In this document: positions 6,866 to 15,235 of the stretch, piece after piece | Position numbering within the stretch: the stretch's first letter is position 1 | How the letters are laid out: the number at the start of each line of letters is the position of its first letter | Source of the DNA: Streptomyces viridochromogenes | Lineage (GTDB): Bacteria > Actinomycetota > Actinomycetes > Streptomycetales > Streptomycetaceae | DNA length: 64,000 bases | Direction of reading: 5' to 3' | NCBI RefSeq assembly: GCF_001270495.1 | Contig: NZ_LGUR01000213.1 | Span: forward strand, 13,733-77,732 | Made by a program: the position numbers and the translations under genes | Notes under the pieces: model-generated | What the model was told of the DNA's origin: nothing | Database searches by the model: none | What the model saw: the letters and a program-made list of their open reading frames with translations, nothing else

Positions 6866-8866
6866 ATGTCGCACACCCCTGCCCGAAGATGGGTCAGACG
6901 GGTCACCGCCCAGGTGATCGCCGCCGCACTCGCCGTCGCCGGTCTGGCGAGCCTCGACCGGCACGAGGCGTCTGTTCCCCTGGCCGCCGAACCGGCCGCC
7001 GTGAGCACCAGTCAGATCGGCGTCGCGCCGCCGCCGATGGGCTGGGCGTCCTGGAACACCTTCTTCAGCAGCATCGACCACAACGTGATCAAGCAGCAGG
7101 CCGACGCCCTGGTCTCCTCCGGCATGGCGGCGGCCGGCTACAAGTACGTGAACCTGGACGACGGTTGGTGGCAGGGCCAGCGGGACGCGAACGGCAACAT
7201 CGTCGTCGACGAGAACCTGTGGCCCGGCGGCATGAAGGCGATCGCCGACTACATCCACAGCAAGGGCCTGAAGGCCGGCATCTACACCGACGCGGGCAAG
7301 CAGGGCTGCGGCTACTACTTCCCCACCACCCGCCCCGCGGCGCCCAACACCGGTATGGAGGGCCATTACCAGCAGGACCTGGAGACGTTCCAGCGCTGGG
7401 GCTTCGACTACGTCAAGCTCGACTTCTGCGGCGGTCGGGTGGAGGGCCTGGACCAGGAGACCACGTACAAGGCGATCTCCGCCGCGAACGAGGCCGCCTC
7501 CGCGGTCACCGGCCGCAAGCTGGTGCTGTCCTTCTGCGAGTGGGGCACCGGACGGCCCTGGAACTGGGCCACCGGCTACGGCGACCTGTGGCGCACCAGT
7601 GACGACGTCCTCTTCTTCAAGCAGACGCCGGACCTGAACAAGATGTACCGCAACTTCGACCAGGCGCTGCAGCCTGCTGCCCAGCACACCGGGTACTACA
7701 ACGACCCGGACATGATGATGGTCGGCCTGAACGGCATGACCGCCGCCCGCAACCGGCTGCACATGAGCCTGTGGTCGATGGCCGGCGCCCCGCTGCTGGC
7801 CGGCAACAACATCGCCACGATGAGCGCGGAGACCCGCGACATCCTCACCAACCCCGAGGTCCTCGCGATCGACCAGGACCCGCGCGGGCTGCAGGGCGTC
7901 GAGGTCGCCGAGGACACCCGTAACCTTCAGGTGTACGGCAAGGGGCTCTCCGGCACCGGCAAGCGCGCGGTGCTGCTGCTCAACCGCACCGGTTCCGCCG
8001 CGAACATCACCGTCCGCTGGGCCGACCTCGGCCTGACGACCGCGTCCGCCACCGTGCGCAACGCCTGGACCCGCAGTGACGTCGGCTCGTTCGCCACGAG
8101 CTACACCACCTCCGTCCCCGCGAACGACGCCGTGCTCCTGACCGTCTCGGGAACCGAGGCCGCCGGCTCCACCTACGAGGACACCACTACCGCGACCACG
8201 CCGACGTTCAGCAACGTGACCGCCTCCTCGGCCGGCACGAAGCTGGTGGACATCACCTACGCCAACGGCGGCAGCACCGCCCGTAAGGCCACCATCCAGG
8301 TGAACGGCCAGTACACCTACCGCGTGGCCTTCCCGCCGACCGGCTCGGCCACCACCTACCGCACCGTGTCCGTGCTCGCCCACCTGGCCAAGGGCGCGAA
8401 CACCGTGAAGTTCGCCGCGGTCCCCGGCAGCACAGCCCCCGACATCGACGCCCTGCGCGTCCAGGGCATCCCCGGCACCGACGGCACCGCCCTCGTCAGC
8501 GCCGCCTCGGGCCGCTGCGTGGACATCGACAAGAACACCTACGTCAACGGCACCCAGGCCCAGATCTGGGACTGTTCCGGCGGACGCAACGAGACCTTCA
8601 CCCACACCTCGCGCGGTGAACTCGTCGTCTACGGCAACAAGTGCCTCGACGCCGACAACGGCGGCACCACGAACGGCACGAAGGTCATCATCTGGGACTG
8701 CACCAACGGCACCAACCAGAAGTGGACCGTCAACTCCAACGGCACGATCACCAACAACCTGTCCGGCCTGTGCCTGGATGTCTCGGGGGCGGCGACCGCC
8801 AACGGCACCAAGCTCATCCTCTGGACCTGCACCGGAGGGGCCAACCAGAGGTGGACCCGCACCTGA
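6866..8866 (+). CDS. Secreted GH27 alpha-galactosidase with lectin module
   Basis: A 666-residue protein starts at an ATG behind GGAGAG. A signal peptide covers about residues 1-45. The GH27 catalytic barrel follows: PPMGWASWNTFF, YVNLDDGWWQ, GFDYVKLDFCGG (nucleophile Asp) and GYYNDPDMMMVG (acid/base Asp). GH27 enzymes release terminal alpha-galactose (some alpha-N-acetylgalactosamine or beta-arabinopyranose). Residues about 430-535 look like a carbohydrate-binding beta-sandwich of the CBM35 type (YEDTTTATTPTFSNVTASS). The last 125 residues are a ricin-B/CBM13 beta-trefoil with repeated GRCVDI, NKCLDA, GLCLDV and IWDC/LWTC motifs. It acts outside the cell. The next gene, a GH59-like enzyme, also targets galactosides, so the two probably work on the same polymer or glycolipid. 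Confidence 0.9.
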   Translation: MSHTPARRWVRRVTAQVIAAALAVAGLASLDRHEASVPLAAEPAAVSTSQIGVAPPPMGWASWNTFFSSIDHNVIKQQADALVSSGMAAAGYKYVNLDDGWWQGQRDANGNIVVDENLWPGGMKAIADYIHSKGLKAGIYTDAGKQGCGYYFPTTRPAAPNTGMEGHYQQDLETFQRWGFDYVKLDFCGGRVEGLDQETTYKAISAANEAASAVTGRKLVLSFCEWGTGRPWNWATGYGDLWRTSDDVLFFKQTPDLNKMYRNFDQALQPAAQHTGYYNDPDMMMVGLNGMTAARNRLHMSLWSMAGAPLLAGNNIATMSAETRDILTNPEVLAIDQDPRGLQGVEVAEDTRNLQVYGKGLSGTGKRAVLLLNRTGSAANITVRWADLGLTTASATVRNAWTRSDVGSFATSYTTSVPANDAVLLTVSGTEAAGSTYEDTTTATTPTFSNVTASSAGTKLVDITYANGGSTARKATIQVNGQYTYRVAFPPTGSATTYRTVSVLAHLAKGANTVKFAAVPGSTAPDIDALRVQGIPGTDGTALVSAASGRCVDIDKNTYVNGTQAQIWDCSGGRNETFTHTSRGELVVYGNKCLDADNGGTTNGTKVIIWDCTNGTNQKWTVNSNGTITNNLSGLCLDVSGAATANGTKLILWTCTGGANQRWTRT

Positions 8867-8964
8867 GACCCCCGGCAGAGTCCTGACCACCCGCCCACCC
8901 GCCCATCCGGCGCCGGACCAGGACCGACTGCCCACCGGAGGGACCGACACGGCACAGCACTGGT

Positions 8965-8997
8965 CGCGGTGGGCGGAGTCTGACTCCGCCCACCGCG
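8965..8997 (+). terminator. Strong hairpin after the GH27 gene
   Basis: A perfect 15-bp stem (8965-8979 with 8983-8997) has a CTG loop. It lies about 100 bp after the GH27 stop and before the GH59 gene. It is very stable and G+C-rich, without a T-run, as is usual for Streptomyces terminators. Confidence 0.75.
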
Positions 8998-9258
8998 GCG
9001 CCCAGCCGGCGCCCCTCCGGGAGGAGTGTCCCAGGCATGCCCGGCCGGGGCGCGCGGTCCCCGGCCGGGTCCCTGACCGACTCCCCGGCCACACGCCCTC
9101 CCTCGCCGCCGGACACGCGTGCGGCAGCACCGCTCGCCAAGCGGGCACCCCAGCGGGGCGGTCTGCTCACACCTGGCACCTCGCGCTCCCACCCCCGCCT
9201 CGCACCCGTACGTGCCGAAGCATCGGCGCGGAAAGCCCCGTCCCAGGAGGACCGACCC

Positions 9259-11742
9259 TTGCCCGACATCCTGCGTCTGCCCGACAGACACCTCAGACGG
9301 TTGGCGGCCGTCACTGCCCTGTTCCTCGCGCTCGCCATGCTCTACGGGCCGTTCCCGTCCACCGCGCACGCGGCCATCCCCGCCACCTCGATCACGGTGG
9401 ACGGCACGAGCGGCGGCCGGACCTTCGACGGCGTCGGCGCGATCAGCGGCGGCGGCGGCAACACGCGCCTGCTGTACGACTACCCGGCCACCCAGCGGGG
9501 CCAGGTCCTGGACTACCTGTTCAAGCCGGGCTACGGCGCGAACCTGCAGATCCTCAAGGTGGAGATGGGCGGTGACACCAACTCCACCGACGGCGCCGAG
9601 GCCAGCCACCAGCACACCAAGGGCACCATCAACTGCGACGCCGGCTACGAGTGGTGGCTGATGGAGCAGGCCAAGGCCCGCAACCCGGGCATCAAGGTCC
9701 TCGGGATGCCCTGGGGCGCGCCCGGCTGGATCGGGGGCGGCAACTTCTACTCCCAGGACATGATCGACTACTACCTGTCCTGGCTGGACTGCGCCAAGCA
9801 GCACGGTGTGACGGTCGACTACGTCGGCGGCTGGAACGAGAAGGACTACAACGCCACCTGGTACGTGAACCTGAAGTCGGCCCTTCAGGCGAACGGCTAC
9901 TCCTCGGTCAAGCTGGTCGGCGGCGACCACTTCGGCGCCAACGCCTGGAAGATCGCCACCGACATGAAGAACAACAGCGCCCTGTACAACGCTGTTGACA
10001 TCGCCGGCGGCCACTACACGTGCGGTGGCATCTCCGAGATGACGTCCTGCTCGTCCACCTCCGACGCCCAGACGCTCGGCAAGCCGATCTGGGCCAGTGA
10101 GAACGGCTCGCAGGACTCCGAGATCGGTGCCGCCCCGGTGGCCCGCGCCCTCAACCGCGGCTACATCGACGCCAAGACCACCGCCTACATCAACTGGCCG
10201 ATCGTCGCGTCCATCTACCAGAACCTCGACTTCGAGACCGTCGGCCTGATCAACGCCAACCAGCCCTGGTCCGGCCACTACCGCGTGGGCCGCACCGCCT
10301 GGGTCATCGCGCAGACGACCCAGTTCACCGCCCCCGGCTGGAAGTACCTCGACACCGCCACCGGCTACCTCGCGGGCAACCGCGTCAACGGCAGCTACGT
10401 CAGCTACGCCGCGCCCGACAAGAGCGCCTGGAGCACCGTCCTGGAGACGACACAGGCCAGCGAGGCGCAGACGGTCAACCTCAAGGTGGCGGGCGGACTT
10501 CCCGGCGGCACCCTGCGGGTGTGGTCCACCGACCTGTCGCAGCCCGGCAGGGACACGCCGAGCATGGTGCGCGGCTCCGACCTGACGGCGACCAACGGGA
10601 CGTACACGCTCACCGCGCAGCCCGGCCGGGTCTACACGGTGACCACCACCAGCGGGCAGGCCCCCGGCACCGTCACCTCCCCCCAGCGCAGCCAGCTCGC
10701 GCTGCCGTACTCGGACACCTTCGCCGGCTACGGCGCCGGACGCGAGGCCAAGTACTTCGCCACCATGAACGGCGCGTTCGAGTCGGCCTCCTGCGCCGGC
10801 GGCCGCACCGGGCAGTGCCTGCGCCAGATGGCACAGGTCCAGCCGATCAAGTGGACCCATGAGAACAGCACCCAGCCCTACACGATCATGGGTGAGCTGG
10901 GCTGGAGCAACTACACGGTCAGTGCGGACGTGCTGCTGGAGAAGAGCGGCAGCGCCGCCGAGATCCTCGGCCGGGTCGGCACCCAGGGCCGCAACAACGG
11001 CGGTCTGAACGCCTATCACCTGCGCCTGTCCGACACCGGCGCCTGGTCGGTGCTGAAGACGAGCTGGACCACGAACAACACCTGGATCTGGACCACCCTG
11101 GCCAGCGGCACCGTGTCCGCCCCGGGAACGAACACCTGGCACAAGCTGTCCCTCGGCTTCCAGGGCTCCACGATCACCGCCAGGATCGACGGCACCACGG
11201 TCGGCACGGTCACCGACACCAGCTTCAGCGGCGGCCTGGCCGGCCTCGGCACCGCCGGGTACTACCCCGTGCAGTACTCCAACCTGTCCATCACCCCCGG
11301 AACGGTCCCCGACCTCTCCGGCACGTACAAGATCGTCAGCGTCCGGAGCGGCAAGGCCCTCGACGCCTCCGACGGCGGTACCGCCAACGGCACGCCGATC
11401 ATCCAGTGGGCCGACAGCGGCGGTACCAACCAGCAGTGGAGGCTGGCCCGCAACAGCGCCGGCTACTACAGCATCACCGGTGTCGCCAGCGGCAAGGCAC
11501 TGGACATCCCCTACGCCACCACGACGCCCAACACCCAGTTCCACCTGTGGACCCCCACCGGCCAGCCGAACCAGCAGTGGCAGATCGCCCCGTCCGACAA
11601 CGGCAACTTCACCATCGAGTCACGCTCGAACGCCTACAACGTCGCCGTCGACGCGAACTCCACCGCCGACGGCGCGGCCATCATCCAGTGGCCCACCACC
11701 GGCGGCACCAACCAGCAGTGGAAGCTGGTGAAGATCGCCTGA
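9259..11742 (+). CDS. Secreted GH59-type galactosidase with lectin module
   Basis: The TTG start at 9259 is chosen because AGGAGG lies 8 bp upstream and the product then opens with a clean signal peptide (MPDILRLPDRHLRRLAAVTA, then a hydrophobic run ending AHA). An in-frame ATG exists at 9037 but lacks these. The 827-residue product resembles GH59 galactocerebrosidase: FDGVGAISGGGGNTRLLYDY, VLGMPWGAPGWIG, GGWNEKD (acid/base Glu) and IWASENGSQ (nucleophile Glu). A LamG/concanavalin-like domain (LPYSDTFAGYGAGREAKYFA onwards) and a C-terminal ricin-B/CBM13 trefoil with repeated QQW motifs follow. GH59 enzymes hydrolyse beta-galactosyl bonds, classically galactosylceramide. Bacterial substrates may be arabinogalactan-like, which is uncertain here. 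Confidence 0.85.
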   Translation: MPDILRLPDRHLRRLAAVTALFLALAMLYGPFPSTAHAAIPATSITVDGTSGGRTFDGVGAISGGGGNTRLLYDYPATQRGQVLDYLFKPGYGANLQILKVEMGGDTNSTDGAEASHQHTKGTINCDAGYEWWLMEQAKARNPGIKVLGMPWGAPGWIGGGNFYSQDMIDYYLSWLDCAKQHGVTVDYVGGWNEKDYNATWYVNLKSALQANGYSSVKLVGGDHFGANAWKIATDMKNNSALYNAVDIAGGHYTCGGISEMTSCSSTSDAQTLGKPIWASENGSQDSEIGAAPVARALNRGYIDAKTTAYINWPIVASIYQNLDFETVGLINANQPWSGHYRVGRTAWVIAQTTQFTAPGWKYLDTATGYLAGNRVNGSYVSYAAPDKSAWSTVLETTQASEAQTVNLKVAGGLPGGTLRVWSTDLSQPGRDTPSMVRGSDLTATNGTYTLTAQPGRVYTVTTTSGQAPGTVTSPQRSQLALPYSDTFAGYGAGREAKYFATMNGAFESASCAGGRTGQCLRQMAQVQPIKWTHENSTQPYTIMGELGWSNYTVSADVLLEKSGSAAEILGRVGTQGRNNGGLNAYHLRLSDTGAWSVLKTSWTTNNTWIWTTLASGTVSAPGTNTWHKLSLGFQGSTITARIDGTTVGTVTDTSFSGGLAGLGTAGYYPVQYSNLSITPGTVPDLSGTYKIVSVRSGKALDASDGGTANGTPIIQWADSGGTNQQWRLARNSAGYYSITGVASGKALDIPYATTTPNTQFHLWTPTGQPNQQWQIAPSDNGNFTIESRSNAYNVAVDANSTADGAAIIQWPTTGGTNQQWKLVKIA

Positions 11743-11880
11743 CCCTGACCCTGACCCTGACGCAGTGAGCCCCATGGCGGGGCAGGCCGTGCCCCGGCCT
11801 GCTCCGCCGTGTTGGCATGCGGTCTTCCAACGGGCCTGCGGACGGGGCGGACGCCGGGCCGCTTCCCGTGGGGGGCATCA

Positions 11881-12101
11881 GACCCGCATGCCGGGACGTG
11901 GCTGACGGTCGTTCTCAGTATCGCCGAGTGCCCCTCTGAAGCCACGTCAGGTGAGCCACAGATCAACTTCGTGACTGCCGTGCGGCGGTCGGCTGCTGAG
12001 GACGTACATCCTTTGGTGTACACGGCTTTGGCCGGATGGCGGACGGTTGACCATCCCGCCCTGACGAGTCTGGTGCCCCGCCGGTGCCGAGGGGGTGCCG
12101 G
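11881..12101 (+). repeat. 220-bp upstream-region repeat, copy A
   Basis: This segment and 14993-15212 are near-identical by eye (about 90 percent or more). Copy A ends 25 bp before the NPP1-like gene; copy B ends 23 bp before the ABC ATPase gene. Both contain the inverted repeat CGTACA-TCCTTTGG-TGTAC (12003-12021 in copy A). The layout says that a promoter region was duplicated, giving two unrelated genes the same upstream control. No protein is encoded in it. Confidence 0.85.
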
Positions 12102-12126
12102 CAACCGAGCAACTGGAGAGCACCGC

Positions 12127-12909
12127 ATGGCCCAGCCGTCCAAGCCCCGCAGAAGGTCCCGTCTCGCCCAGGCGGCCGTCGTCCTCGGCAGCGTCACCGC
12201 GCTGACCGCCGGACTGGCGGGCAGTGCCGACGCCGCTGTCCTGAACCCGCTGGGGTGGAACGCCAGCACCTTCCAGAACAAGTACATGCCGCGCTTCGAC
12301 TACGACTCCGACAGCTGCTTCCCGGCGGCGGCCGTCGACGCGAGCGGAAGGCTCAACGGCGGCCTCAACCCGTCCGGCTCGCTCACCGGCATGTGCCGCA
12401 GCAACCACCTCGGCAAGGCCAACACCTACGCGCAGTCCAAGTGCCAGCACGGCTGGTGCGCGTACGTCTACGCGCTGTACTTCGAGAAGGACCAGTGCGA
12501 CCCCACGAGCATCACCGAGTGCGGGCACCGCCACGACTGGGAGTCCGTCGTGGTCTTCCAGAAGCAGGGCGAGGAGCGGCCCCGCTACCTCGCCGCCTCA
12601 CGGCACGGCGGCTACAGCACCCACCCGATCAACGAGGTGCCGATGGACGGCAACCACGTCAAGATCGTCTACCACAAGGACGGACCCAGCACGCACGCCT
12701 TCCGCTTCGCCAAGTGGGGCGAGAGGCCGGTGGCCTGGGGCACCGGCAAGTGGGACACGCCCGCCCTGGTCACCATGGAGAACATGGCCAAGACGCCGCG
12801 CGACGCCCTCTGGAACTCCAAGTGGGGCCTGGCCAACTTCCCGCTGACCAACAACCTCGTCCGCAACATCAACAAGGCCCGGCCCGCCGCCGTCCCCGCA
12901 TTCTCCTGA
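12127..12909 (+). CDS. Secreted NPP1/NLP necrosis-inducing-like protein
   Basis: A 260-residue protein starts at an ATG behind GGAG. Residues 1-37 are a twin-basic signal peptide (KPRRRSRLAQAAVVLGSVTA, then LTAGLAGSADA). The mature part has the NLP hallmark heptapeptide GHRHDWE at about residue 138, followed by VVVFQKQ, and two cysteines before it. NLPs of plant pathogens bind glycosyl-inositol-phosphoceramides in plant membranes and lyse eudicot cells; the heptapeptide coordinates the metal. Presence of the full motif suggests a functional fold, but toxicity is not shown. It sits behind a copy of the upstream region that also precedes the ABC/two-component operon, so it may be co-regulated with it. 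Confidence 0.85.
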   Translation: MAQPSKPRRRSRLAQAAVVLGSVTALTAGLAGSADAAVLNPLGWNASTFQNKYMPRFDYDSDSCFPAAAVDASGRLNGGLNPSGSLTGMCRSNHLGKANTYAQSKCQHGWCAYVYALYFEKDQCDPTSITECGHRHDWESVVVFQKQGEERPRYLAASRHGGYSTHPINEVPMDGNHVKIVYHKDGPSTHAFRFAKWGERPVAWGTGKWDTPALVTMENMAKTPRDALWNSKWGLANFPLTNNLVRNINKARPAAVPAFS

Positions 12910-13295
12910 CGCACCGCCCCACCCAGAACCGCCCCCGGCGAGGACGACCCCCTGTCCCGCCGGGGGCTCTCCGTGCGCCCGTCGACCGTCTGTCCGCTGA
13001 CCTGAAGCTGCCGCAGCCGCTGGTGGACGTTCTCCAGGCTTGCCCCGCCCACGCCCTGGTACCCGGCTGCGCAACTCCGCGAGGAGGGAGCCCAGTTCGC
13101 GGACGAGCGACACCAGAGCCAAGGGGGCAGGGCCAAGGGGTTGTGAACTGCTGGCGGCCGGCTGTGCATCGGCGTGTTCAGGTGCGCATGAGTGAGTGTC
13201 CGGGCTGCGGAAGGTGCGGCCTCGTGCGCGAGAACAAAAGTTCCTTGGTCGAATGTGTGACCTCTGCGCGTGGGGGTCGTTGAACGCGCTGAGGG
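12910..13295. other. Intergenic region with terminator after the NPP1 gene
   Basis: A 10-bp GC stem (12931-12940 with 12958-12967) follows the NPP1 stop and is a likely terminator. The rest shows no credible gene. A short in-frame stretch before the TnpB-like gene (13190-13283) encodes MSECPGCGRCGLVRENKSSL, with paired cysteines. It ends at a stop 12 bp before the TnpB start and cannot be assigned. Confidence 0.45.
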
Positions 13296-14960
13296 ATGGG
13301 TCGACCGGCGCGTGACCGGGGGGTGAGGGGATTGAGCGGGCTGCGGAAGGTCGGAGCGCCGTTCGTGGTGCCCGGCCCTTGCGGGATCGCGGTTCGTGAC
13401 CGGCTCAAGCACCTGACCGGCGAGGACGAACGCGTGCTGCGCCTGGTGGGTGACCATCTGGGCACGCTGGCCTCGCGGGACCTGAAGGCGCGTTGCGTGG
13501 CCGGCTCGGAGCACGACGCCGAGCTGTGGGCCGAGCGCAAGCGGGCCCTGACGCCGGGGTCGTCCTCCCGCTGGGCGGGCAGCATCACGAAGGCCTCCCA
13601 TGATCAGTGGGCGCTGGCCCGGCGCGGTCAGCTCGCGCACATCCAGACTCTTCAGGCGGGGGTGCGCACGATCGAGCACCGGTTGTCCCTGCCGGTCGGC
13701 CAGGCGGGCAGCAGGCGAGCTCCGGGCGGATACCGCAGCAAGCGGGAGTGGTTCGCCAAGACGCGCCGCCTGCACGTGCTGACCGACCGGCTCGATGCGG
13801 CGCGGGCGGACTGGGAAGCCGGACGCGTGGGCGTGGTGCGCGGTGGGAAGCGGCTGCTGAACACCCGCCACCACCTGCGGGCCGCCGGGCTCACAAAGGA
13901 GCAGTGGCGCGCCCGGTGGCGGGCCGGGCGCCGGTTCCTTGCAGCCGACGGCGAGTCGGTTAAGCGGTTCGGCAACGAGACGATCCGCGTCACGCCCGAC
14001 GGCGAGGTCTCGGTCAAGCTCCCCGCGCCGTTGGCGTATCTGGCGAACGCCCCGCACGGCCGGTATGTGCTCGCCGCGACGGTGGCGTTCGCGCATCGGG
14101 GCGAGCAGTGGGCCGACCGCATCCAGACCAACCGGGCCGTCGCCTACCGCATCCACGAAGACACGATCCGGGGCCGCTGGTACCTCACCGCGTCCTGGAC
14201 GATCCCCCCGGTCAAGACCGTGCCCCTGACCACGGCCCGCACGAACGGGCTGATCGGTGTCGACACCAACGCCGACCACCTGGCCGCCTGGCGCCTGGAC
14301 ACCCACGGCAACCCCGTCGGCCAGCCCCTCCGCTTCGACTACGACCTGTCCGGCACCGCCGCCCATCGCGACGCCCAGATCCGCCACGCCCTGATCCGCC
14401 TGCTGCACTTCGCCAAACGCCACGGCCTTGCGATCGCGGTCGAGGACCTCGACTTCACCGCGGACAAGACCCGCGAGAAGCACGGCCGCCGCAAGACGTT
14501 CCGCAAGCTGATCTCCGGCATGCCCACCGCCCGGCTGCGGGCCCGGTTGGTGTCGATGGCGGCCGAACTCGGCATCACCATCGTCGCCGTCGACCCCGCC
14601 TACACCAGCCGCTGGGGTGCCCAGCACTGGCAGAAACCCCTTACCAGCACACACCGCAAACCCACCCGCCACGACGCGGCCGCCGTGGCGATCGGCAGGC
14701 GCGCCCTGGGGCACCCGATCCGGCGTCGGACGGCACCGCCCCCTGCTCACCGGAGTGATGAGCAGGGGCATCGGACCGTCCAGGCCGGCTCGGCGGCCCC
14801 GGGGCGTGAGGAACCCCGCCCCCGCATTCCCGGACCACGGACACGATTCGTGCGCACTGGATACGGAGCGAAAGCGGGCAACCAGGACACCCAACACCGT
14901 TCGGGATGTCCGGCTGAGCATGAGCCCTGGCAGCAGGACTCACTCCCGCTCAGTCTCTAG
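13296..14960 (+). CDS. Solitary TnpB-like RuvC-fold protein
   Basis: A 554-residue protein of the 'TnpB-related' group found in Streptomyces. RuvC-like motifs are visible: IGVDTNADHLAAW (first Asp, near residue 326), AIAVEDLDFTADK (Glu) and THRKPTRHDAAAVAIGRRAL (last Asp). No CxxC zinc ribbon is seen between the last two, unlike canonical IS605 TnpB. No tnpA transposase gene lies beside it, so it is either a stranded accessory gene or a domesticated RNA-guided nuclease. The C-terminal 80 residues are Arg/Pro-rich and less convincing as protein; this end may overlap a non-coding guide RNA, as in IS605 elements. It lies between the two copies of the 220-bp repeat. Confidence 0.75.
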   Translation: MGRPARDRGVRGLSGLRKVGAPFVVPGPCGIAVRDRLKHLTGEDERVLRLVGDHLGTLASRDLKARCVAGSEHDAELWAERKRALTPGSSSRWAGSITKASHDQWALARRGQLAHIQTLQAGVRTIEHRLSLPVGQAGSRRAPGGYRSKREWFAKTRRLHVLTDRLDAARADWEAGRVGVVRGGKRLLNTRHHLRAAGLTKEQWRARWRAGRRFLAADGESVKRFGNETIRVTPDGEVSVKLPAPLAYLANAPHGRYVLAATVAFAHRGEQWADRIQTNRAVAYRIHEDTIRGRWYLTASWTIPPVKTVPLTTARTNGLIGVDTNADHLAAWRLDTHGNPVGQPLRFDYDLSGTAAHRDAQIRHALIRLLHFAKRHGLAIAVEDLDFTADKTREKHGRRKTFRKLISGMPTARLRARLVSMAAELGITIVAVDPAYTSRWGAQHWQKPLTSTHRKPTRHDAAAVAIGRRALGHPIRRRTAPPPAHRSDEQGHRTVQAGSAAPGREEPRPRIPGPRTRFVRTGYGAKAGNQDTQHRSGCPAEHEPWQQDSLPLSL

Positions 14961-14992
14961 GAACGGTTCGGGCCGTGGTAGCCGCCGATCGA

Positions 14993-15212
14993 GACCCGCA
15001 TGCCGTGATGTGGCTGACGGTGGTTCTCAGTGTCGCCGAGTGCCCCTCTGAAGCCACGTCCGTGAGCCACGGATCGACTTCGTGGCTGCCGTGCGGCGGT
15101 CGGCTGCTGAGGACGTACATCCTTTGGTGTACGCGGCTTTGGCCGGATGGCGGACGGTTGACCGGCCCGCTGTGACGAGTCTGGTGCCCTGCCGGTGCCG
15201 AGGTGGTGCCGG
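14993..15212 (+). repeat. 220-bp upstream-region repeat, copy B
   Basis: The partner of 11881-12101. It contains the inverted repeat CGTACA (15114-15119), TCCTTTGG, TGTACG (15128-15133), a plausible site for the response regulator of the operon that follows. It ends 23 bp before the ABC ATPase start, so this copy is probably the original one. Confidence 0.85.
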
Positions 15213-15235
15213 GATTCGTGAGGGGACAGATCAGG

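Noticed and set aside
6530..11544. Very long minus-strand open frames opposite the GH27 and GH59 genes
   Set aside because: They give Gly/Val/Arg-rich products without motifs and arise from the GC bias of the real plus-strand genes.
13190..13283. 30-residue frame MSECPGCGRCGLV... just before the TnpB-like gene
   Set aside because: The Cys pairs are suggestive, but there is a stop before the TnpB start, no clear ribosome site and no known homologue.
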